Shown: positions 33,544-40,513 of the stretch, in pieces | How the letters are laid out: the number at the start of each line of letters is the position of its first letter | Numbering within the stretch: the first letter of the stretch is position 1 | Made by a program: the position numbers and the translations under genes | Source: Plantago elongata | Lineage: Eukaryota > Streptophyta > Magnoliopsida > Lamiales > Plantaginaceae | DNA length: 40,513 bases | NCBI GenBank assembly: GCA_036897095.1 | Contig: JAYMSP010000833.1 | Location: 1 to 40,513, forward strand | Reading direction: 5' to 3' | The notes under the pieces: generated by a model | Databases searched by the model: none | Told to the model about the DNA's origin: nothing | Seen by the model: the letters and a program-made list of their open reading frames with translations, nothing else

Positions 33544-36500
33544 TTATTCTTGATCTTCTACTTCAACAAAAGAGTTGACACTTTGCTTGAACTCTCTGGG
33601 CATAGTTGATCCGATCCTCAACTTAGTTCTTCCATTCTGCAGCCTGTCGGGGAGTGTCAGCAGTGCATGGCACTGCCTGATTGTCAAAATAGATAGCGTA
33701 TACATGGCATCCTCTTCCAGCACCCACCTTTCTAGTGACGTCAAATTGGTGATCTCAAATATTATAAGATATGGGAAACTTGATCTCTGGCAGTTAATTT
33801 CCGCAACTGTAATTGCATCATTGCATAAGACAAGCCTCCTTAGCTGCTCGAGCTTCCCTAGTATTGGCATTGGATCACTCGCAAATTCAGCCCCATCAAA
33901 GACAATTACAGTGAAATTGTTAGAAAACTTCAGGTTCTCAGGCATGCGTATTATATACCCCTCAAGATATAAAACGTAAATAGCATCACATTCTAGCAAC
34001 TTCCTCAAGGTACCTTGTTTTTCGCTCGAATAACCATCAAAATCCCTTAGGTAGAGCGAGAACTTTTCCCATTTGCTGCCATCTTTCTTGCAAATCAACT
34101 TCTCTAGCTCGGGTATTGCCCCCTCGGATATAACACTGACACTCTGAAGACTTTCCAACTGTTGGAGATCATTTACATCACATATACCAACGTGGAAATT
34201 TTCAAGCACTTCGAGCTTGGTTAGAGTATCTAGCTTCAGTGACTCTTGTGTTTTACATTGATATTCCGCAGGAAAATGCATATTTCTCAAGTTTGACAGC
34301 TTCCAAAGTACATTCGGTATTATCATCTTTGTCATTACACGTAAATCAAGTGTCTCCAAGTACGGGAAGTTGCTACAAGAGAGTGTAAATTCTTCAAGGT
34401 AGCAACTTCCAAAACCAAGGTACCGCAAGAGAAATAGCGTGTCTAGGCTCACTGGAAGCTTGCTGTGTCGAAAATCAATTTTATCAAAGTTGAGCACTCT
34501 TGTCCTCTTGAAGTCCCTAAACTCTGCAAACTTTATGGGCCACACAGAATGCAACTGGGATGCTTCACCACTGAAGAAGAGAAGGGACCGGATGTGGTCT
34601 GTCTCATGAATGTATGAAGAAATATTATTTCCCTTCAATTGATCATGTAAATACACGGCAGCTCTAGCCCCCATCACTGAGCTCTTATTACATGGAGTTT
34701 CATAGTCAACAATTCCAAAACATCCTTCTTTTTTTCCTTTCAAGACGCATACCTTATGCACCATGTCGTAAAGCTTGTAAGATGATGATCCTTCAGTTTG
34801 GCCAAAAACAATAAGCTTTCTCTCTGCCAGATGACTGAAGATGTTTGCATTAGCTACGATCCCTTCAGCCATCAGCATGGAGCAAAGTTTCTCAACCAAC
34901 ACGGATTGATCCGGCGGGAATTGCCCCATATAAATGAAGCATGGCTGTGCATCACGCTCTATGAAGTCGTAGCTTATAGCGATACTTTTTAGTATGCTTC
35001 GCTCATCCAATTCACCTGCCAGCATAAGTTGCAGTATCTCATCCCATTCCTCCATTTTATGTCCCTTCAAGTCACCAGCAACTCGAAGAATCTCTGCAGG
35101 GATCCCTTGACACATGGTTAATATAGAGTTCATTGTATTTCTAATGAATTTGTTCCTTACCGTACCTGCTAAAAGGCAAGCATCAAAAGACTATTAGGAA
35201 ATGAAAAAAAACAGAGACAGAGAAAAAAAAAAAAAGAACAAAAGGAAAATCAGCAATTTGAAATTGCTGCAATTTTCAATTTCATTTATGGTAATCTTCA
35301 ATCTTAAAGTATTTTTTCAAGTAATTTAATTTTTGTTTTCTAGTAATATATTTAAAATAATAATGTGATTTTGTTATACTTAGTTTTCAATATTTGAAAT
35401 AAAATCAAGAATAAAAAAGTATATGTTATTAATTAAAATAATAATGTTCTCGATATCTTTTTTTATATTATAATAACAATTATTTCAACATGGATGTTTT
35501 TAATTTTATTGGTGATAATCTGTCTCTTTATAGAAATCGTATATTATAAGAATTTGTGATTAAACAATTGGAGAAAGTTTTAAATTGGAATGTTGATATG
35601 GTAGAATTAGAAACCGCTCAAGGTGATTTGACAACAAAGATGAAATAGACGCGGAGTAAATAAAATTTGGGGTAAAAGAAGCACCTGCATATTTGACTCC
35701 AGCTCTGACTATGAAAAGTTCCATGCTCAATTCATCTGTTAAAGGACCAACCCTTACTACTACACCGTCGCTGATATCCTTAGCAGACCTTTCGTCCCGG
35801 GTTGTAATGACAACTTTGCTTCCCGCCCTTCCATTTGGAAAGAAAAATCGTATGTCGTTCCAGACGGGTACGGACCAAAGATCATCTAATATGACAAGGT
35901 ATCTAACGCCCGAAAGAATCTCGTTAAATTGTACCTTCAATTGGGAAGTTGACAACAGTTCGAACCTATCCATGCTAGATGGGATCTCCAACTTCTCACA
36001 CAGACGTTGTAGGAGAAGCTTCATATCTCGGTCAACATTAAAGTCACGGTGCACTGTAAACAAAATGGACGGATCGAATCGATGGAGAAGTTGGGGGTCA
36101 GAGAACACCATCTGTGCTAATGCCGTCTTTCCTGTGCCCGGCATGCCTGTGATGGCAAGCCTCGTCAATTCCTTACGGTTGTCAAGTAAAGCATCCACCA
36201 ATTTCTGCCTTTCGTCATCCAAACCCAAAAGACAATTGGGCTTCTCCTCTGAACCACTTTCTGTCGGATAACGCACTGCATCATGAGGTAAAGAAGGAGG
36301 AGGAGGAGCAGCAGCTCTCGGTGGCGTTTCTAGACGGGCCTTCAGGCAGCCAATGCGCTCCTTCATGCCCTTGAGATCATCGTAGTGGTTAATGTTCAAA
36401 CTGCTTTTCGATGATCTCAGTCCACATGAAAAAAAATGATTATATGCACCTGCAGCAGCATCCTCTTTCTCTAGTAAGGCCTCACACTCAAGGCCGTTCT

Positions 36501-36712
36501 CGATGGCGTATGATGCTTGTGATGATGTCTCTCTCTAATTCCTGGTTCCGAGTTTGCACGCGCAAACGTAGTTCTATTGTCTCAAGTTCTGTCCGGAGGT
36601 CCATAACATCCGACCTTAATTCATCTCCGATTGGAACAGGCGCATCAGTGCCCGACAGGAAACGGTCAATCCTTGCCATCGCCGCAACCATCACGAAGCT
36701 AGCGTTCGTCAT
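33544..36712 (-). pseudogene. CC-NB-ARC-LRR resistance gene (R1/RPP13-like) with a frame disruption in the coiled coil
   Basis: Two exons, 35685-36712 and 33544-35165 (minus strand), join in frame across a GT-AG intron (…KYAG|TVRNKF…) to roughly 880 residues. Visible in order: CC domain (MTNASFVMVAAMARIDRFL; LRTELETIELRLRV), P-loop GMPGTGKTALA (36123-36156), kinase-2 YLVILDDLW (35874-35900), RNBS-B SKVVITTRDE, GLPL-type CQGIPAEIL, RNBS-D CFIYMGQFPPD, an MHD-position LYD (34765-34773), then leucine-rich repeats. In the CC, the frame from the ATG stops shortly after ELERDIITS. The downstream frame (SYAIENGLECEALLEKED) is shifted by one base, near 36495-36530. A one-base change or a sequencing error would explain this; the rest is intact. 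Known role: intracellular immune receptor. Confidence 0.85.
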
Positions 36713-36721
36713 GTGTACTAG

Positions 36722-36974
36722 CTAGCGGAAAGATTAGAGATTTTCTTTATTCTCTAGATCTATATCTGGATTTCTCGATCTTAAGTAGAGCTATCTGGGA
36801 AGAGGATTAGGCGAGTGCCAGGTTGACATTTTTTTGGAAGAAGATAGGATACTTGCAGAATTACATTAGCATTATCACTCTCTCGTAAGTCCATCTGTGT
36901 TTATTCAACTAAACTAGTTGGGGGTAATTTAGTTTGTATCAGTAAAAGCTTAACTTATTAATCAAAACATATAC
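36722..36974. other. 5' flank of the NLR gene
   Basis: No clear TATA box or gene. Confidence 0.4.
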
Positions 36975-37285
36975 TGTATAAGTGTATCCGTTCTTGAATC
37001 ATCTTCCCGTGATTCCTACATATATGAACACCAAATAAAATAAAATAAATAAAGTATAAAAACTAATAATAAAAATAAAAATCTAGTGTATACAATAAAG
37101 TATCTTTTTAAAAGGACTAAAAATTTTATTGTATAAGTGTATTCGTTCTTGAATCATCTTCCCGTGATTCCTACATATATAAACACCAAATTAAATAAAA
37201 TAAATAAAGTATAAAAACTAATAATAAAAATAAAAATTTAGTGTATACAATAAAGTATTTTTTTTAAAAGGACTAAAATTTTATT
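36975..37285. repeat. Near-identical tandem duplication, 155-bp unit
   Basis: Units 36975-37129 and 37130-37285 both begin TGTATAAGTGTAT and share ttgaatcatcttcccgtgat and tagtgtatacaataaagtat. Only a few bases differ, so the duplication is recent. Confidence 0.9.
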
Positions 37286-37902
37286 AATAAGAATTAAAAG
37301 TACAAGACATGCTCGTGAAGAAACAATTACAACGGAAAAAGAAATAGTTTGTCCAAACCAAAAGAACAAGTTCTACACTCATGTAAACAAATCCTATACC
37401 AAAACACCAAAATATCCAAACTAACAAAGTATATAATAAAGTATATAGGGCATATATTTTTAATTTAATCAAAGAAATTTAAAACGGATCAAAATAAAAT
37501 CTGATATAATAGAACATTTTTAATAAAATAACTTCTTTATATATTAAAATTTAACATCAACTATAAAAGAATACATCCTAGTTCCTCATGAAGTTGTTTA
37601 GTTTTAAATTTTTTCCGACAGCAAATTAAATTTTTAATTTTATAACTGAAATTTGTATTCTAAATTTTTATTATGTAATTCAATTTAACATTTTACTTGT
37701 CTTACTTGATTTTTTGTTATATTATCGTCTCTGTTGAGAGGCTTTATGGTTTGCGAAAGCAGATTTTGTGAACTCCATCTCCAAAAAAACTAGATCCTGG
37801 TTTCATCTCTGTGACTCTGTAGTTTCTCAAAATTATATTTTCCTTTCCGGTACTTTGGCTTTGAATATTTCTCAATTATAGTAAGATACATAGTGACTAG
37901 GA
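37286..37902. other. Intergenic, AT-rich, possible LINE 3'-end remnant
   Basis: On the minus strand 37270-37400 reads like a plant non-LTR 3' end (ttgtaattgtttc ... tacttttaattcttattaat then A/T-rich). This is a weak impression. No gene seen. Confidence 0.3.
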
Positions 37903-38459
37903 AACGCTCATTCTAATTTTTTTTATTAATTAACGTGAAATATAGCATTGCAATTATAATTATTGAACAAGATGAATTCTAAATGCAAATCACCATCAAT
38001 CTCTATTGAGAGAATATAATCACCTATTTCAGGGAATCGAACCCGTGACCTCATAGTTACAAGGTGTCTCAGCTAGCCACTCGGCTACAAACGATTTGAC
38101 AAAGATAACTTTGGGTTGGACTCTATGAGATTCAAACTAGAGACCTCTAGGAGGTGAACTCTCCACAATACCAATTGAGCTAGGAAAAAAGACTTTTTAA
38201 TTTTTTTTTTAAATTATTAATTAACATGAAATAAAGTATTACAATTACACTTGTTGAACAAGACGAATTTATCAAAGCATTACAATTACACTTGTTGAAC
38301 AAGACGAATTTATCAATCGATTTTAGGTGCAAATCACCACCAATCTCTATTCAGAGATATAATCATCCATTTTGGGGAATCGAACCCGTGACCTCATGGT
38401 TACGGGGTATCTCAGCTTGCCACTCGGCTACAAACGCTTTGACGAACGCTCATTCTAAT
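37903..38459 (-). mobile_element. Composite tRNA-derived SINE with perfect 15-bp target-site duplication
   Basis: The unit is bounded by AACGCTCATTCTAAT at 37903-37917 and 38445-38459, identical 15 of 15. Read on the minus strand it holds three tRNA-like heads in a row. Head 1 has a perfect box A TAGCCGAGTGG (38420-38430) and box B GGTTCGATTCC (38373-38383). Head 2 is different and weaker: TAGCTCAATTGG (38171-38182) and AGTTTGAATC (38129-38138). Head 3 repeats head 1: box A 38077-38087 and box B 38033-38043. Heads 1 and 3 share the leader GTCAAA(G/T)CGTTTG and bodies with GGTGATTTGCA and CTTGTTCAA. The element ends in an A-run next to the target duplication. Monomer 1 carries an internal 41-bp tandem repeat (38234-38316). 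Confidence 0.85.
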
Positions 38460-39027
38460 CTAAAAGTGTGAATTTCGGTAAAATAGACACTACCGAACTT
38501 GTGCCTTGAAATTGACGATGGATTATATCCTAGTATGAAACTGATCGTGATGTGTAGATCCATTGTTGGTGCTCCTTTACACTACAAACAGAATGGGCAG
38601 ACTGAAAAGCTTTTTGAGTAGTCTGATGAAGACATCTTGTGATTTTGCGATATTTGTATTAGCTATAACTTTTAATGTAATTAGTTTGGGCGACTGTTTC
38701 TTGTGTTTGGTGTGGAATATTTTGTTTCATGTTTCTTTTATAATTGTTTCGTTAAAAGTATTTTTTGTGCTTTTAATTTTATTAATAAAAATTTAGGGCA
38801 TTTGAGAAGAAAAATCTAAAAGCATTGCGCCCCTGGTAAAAGGGAGTGCTTCTATAAAAGACTAGTGCCTTCCTTTTTGGTTAACTAAGTTTAACTCTTG
38901 TAGAAGATGCTATACTAATAAGCCTCAATAAGAGTATAAAATAGCTTGATCATTTAATAAATGTAACAGGATTTTAACTATAAAATATGCTCCTCAATTC
39001 CTGATCATATACCTAACCCAACCAAAA
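38460..39027. other. Intergenic, possible LINE 3'-end remnant
   Basis: The plus strand 38660-38800 ends with gtgcttttaattttattaat and A-rich sequence, similar in style to the minus strand at 37270-37400. No coding domain in the open frame at 38563-38796. Confidence 0.3.
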
Positions 39028-39171
39028 CATGGGCTACATGTTTCTCCAGCTTAAGAGACTTGTCAAGAAGAATGAGAAACAGTATGAACCCGTTCCCCGA
39101 GTTGAATCCACGGCGAAGTCCAGGATATACGTGTTAAACTATGTAATTGTATTAGTTTCCTGATTAGATTA
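39028..39171 (+). other. Short open frame running into the LTR (tentative)
   Basis: An ATG-started frame opens MGYMFLQLKRLVKKNEKQY and continues EPVPRVESTAKSRIYV, then crosses the left end of the LTR at 39132 and stops within it. Its composition looks more protein-like than the surroundings, but no family was recognised. It may be the stub of a gene cut by the element, or chance. Confidence 0.25.
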
Positions 39172-39399
39172 GTCTATTAGATTAGTCTTTTATATTATAG
39201 AACTCTAGTTAGATTAGTTTTCTGATTAGATTAGTCTTTAGATTATAGCTTCTTGTACTTGTATATATACCCCTTCTATAAATAGACAAAGGAAAATAGT
39301 TCTTTCATGGCATCAGAGTCATGTAAGTCTCCAACGAGCATTGGTCCTGCTCTCATCTTTTTCTCAATGGATTGCCCTTATCTCTTTTCTCCCTCTTCT

Positions 39400-39670
39400 C
39401 TGATCAAACAACCACTGTTGCTGGTCCTTATCTCTTTTCCTCTAATCTTTTCCCCCTTATCTCTAATCTTTTCTCCCTTTCTCCTTATCTCTTTTCCCTT
39501 TTCTCCTTATCTCTCAACCTCTAATATTTTCTCCCTTTTCTCTTTATCTCTTTTATCTCTTTTCTCCTTATCTCTCAAGCTCTAATCTTTTCTCCCTTTT
39601 CTCCTTATCTCTTTTCTCCATTTTCTCCTTATCTCTCAACCTCTAATATTTTCTCTCTTATCTCTTAAGC
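39400..39670. repeat. Polypyrimidine minisatellite inside the LTR element
   Basis: Repeats of the type ctccttatctcttttctccc and tctcaacctctaatattttc alternate for about 270 bp. Almost no purines occur on the plus strand apart from single A residues. It is missing from the first copy of the element, so it expanded in this one. Confidence 0.75.
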
Positions 39671-40406
39671 GCTTATGCGCATCTCTTTCTTCCACTGCAG
39701 ATCTCCCATATACAAAACCTCACGTTCAATATACGATCCCTGCAATCGATTCCCACTGAATCGATTTTCTCTTCTTTCTCAAGATCGATTCAACTGAATT
39801 GAATTTCTTCTCTGATCAAACAACCCACTGTCGTTGATCCCCACCCATGTTCGAACAATTTTGTTTAATCTATCGAACTTCTCCTCTGATCGAACAATCC
39901 ACTGTTGTCGATCCCCCTTCCATGTTCAAACAGTTTTCTTCAATCTGTCAAACTTCTCATCTGATCGAAGAATCCACTGTTGTCGATCCCCTCATGTTCG
40001 AACAATTTTCTTTAATTTGTCGAACTTTCTTCTATCCTCCCGCAATTGCTCGCAATTGTCGTTCTCCTTTCCAACGATCGCCCCAGCATGTTCGATCTTC
40101 ATCGACCGCCTCTGCAATTGCTCGCAATCATCGATCGCCCTATTGTCCGACGGACAATCCTCCGGCCAGGTCTTCTTCTTTCGATTACGAAGTGAATTTC
40201 TCTTCTTCTTATGCAGTTGAGCTGTTTCTTCTCCTACAGTATACTACTGGGTTTTCTCCACACGTCATCGATTTTCTCGAGCAACTGTCTCCGTTCTGAG
40301 ATCAGATTAAGCTCTCGAAGTCGCACGTCTTGATAAAAAGGGTTCTCCTCATCCCCAGATCAACCTAACGCGCCACCAGGTCAAGTCCCGACCTCACGTC
40401 AATAAA

Positions 40407-40456
40407 ACAGCTTCCTCCTCCTCCTCCTCCTTTCTTTTTCTTCTTCTTCTTCTTCC
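40407..40456. repeat. (TCC)n/(TTC)n microsatellite
   Basis: A run of cctcctcctcctcc followed by cttcttcttcttcttc near the window end, inside the LTR element interior. Confidence 0.85.
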
Positions 40457-40513
40457 CCAAATTCTACCAGTTTTCTCTGTTCCGGATCGCACCCACTGTT
40501 CGATCTCTTTCTT

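Larger units (their letters stand above)
39132..40513 (+). mobile_element. Second copy of the non-autonomous LTR element, cut by the window end
   Basis: The left LTR 39132-39307 (TGTTAAACTA...TTTCA) is followed by the primer-binding site TGGCATCAGAGTC. The interior matches 22470-23490: ctccaacgagcattg, ctgcagatctcccatatac, three tandem units of about 70 bp (39805-40030) with CTGATCGAACAATCCACTG, then cgatcgcccc, gcagttgagctgttt and cgcgccaccagg. It diverges from the first copy after about 40380, with (TCC)n and (TTC)n runs. Between 39360 and 39670 it has an extra pyrimidine tract absent from the first copy. The open frames 39834-40299 only reflect the tandem units. Confidence 0.8.

Noticed and set aside
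37286..37480. Confident LINE call
   Set aside because: Only a general likeness of the 3' end; no reverse transcriptase or target duplication.
38033..38087. True tRNA gene (perfect box A and box B)
   Set aside because: No acceptor-stem pairing is seen, the unit is repeated 340 bp away with a similar body and A-rich tail, and a target-site duplication surrounds the whole, so it is a SINE head.
39834..40299. Overlapping 128- and 150-residue frames as gag-like proteins
   Set aside because: The repeated peptide follows the 70-bp tandem DNA units, which stay open in more than one frame; no zinc knuckle or capsid motif.

Overview
This is nuclear DNA from a flowering plant, a eudicot and plausibly an asterid such as Lamiales. 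The assignment is inferred from AT-rich intergenic DNA, GT-AG introns, plant-only families (cycling Dof factor, L-type lectin receptor kinase, PSY peptide, CC-type NLR) and dense plant-type repeats. The species cannot be told from the sequence.

Layout: (1) 1-7.1 kb: a tandem array of membrane-anchored calmodulin-like genes on the minus strand, with two intact copies and one decayed copy running off the left edge. A long solo-LTR-like insertion with a Pol II TATA box and a shorter copia-like LTR lie between them. (2) 8.9-10.9 kb: a four-exon TSR2-type pre-rRNA processing gene. (3) 12.8-13.2 kb: a small three-exon gene, visible only after splicing, for a precursor of a PSY-type tyrosine-sulfated peptide. 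(4) 13.6-16.6 kb: repeat-rich, with two MITE copies, a frameshifted intronless copy of the U5 snRNP protein DIM1/YLS8, and a local direct duplication around it. (5) 16.9-19.5 kb: a two-exon cycling Dof factor with a perfect palindrome just upstream. (6) 21-24.3 kb: a Stowaway-like MITE and a complete non-autonomous LTR element whose right LTR carries a nested MITE. (7) 26.7 kb: a single-exon two-pass membrane protein of the family usually labelled L34e superfamily. (8) 29.9 kb: an intronless L-type lectin receptor kinase. (9) 33.5-36.7 kb: a CC-NB-ARC-LRR gene with a frame disruption in the coiled coil. (10) 37.9-40.5 kb: a composite tRNA-derived SINE with a perfect 15-bp target-site duplication, then a second copy of the LTR element, cut by the window end.

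The genes do not form one pathway. Several are signalling or defence genes (Ca2+ sensing, peptide hormone, lectin receptor kinase, NLR), a common mix in tandem-duplicating, TE-rich plant regions. The most novel items are the composite SINE, the non-autonomous LTR family with tandem 65-75 bp internal units, the MITE family for which an empty site can be seen inside the window, and the PSY gene. All calls come from reading the sequence; no database search was run.
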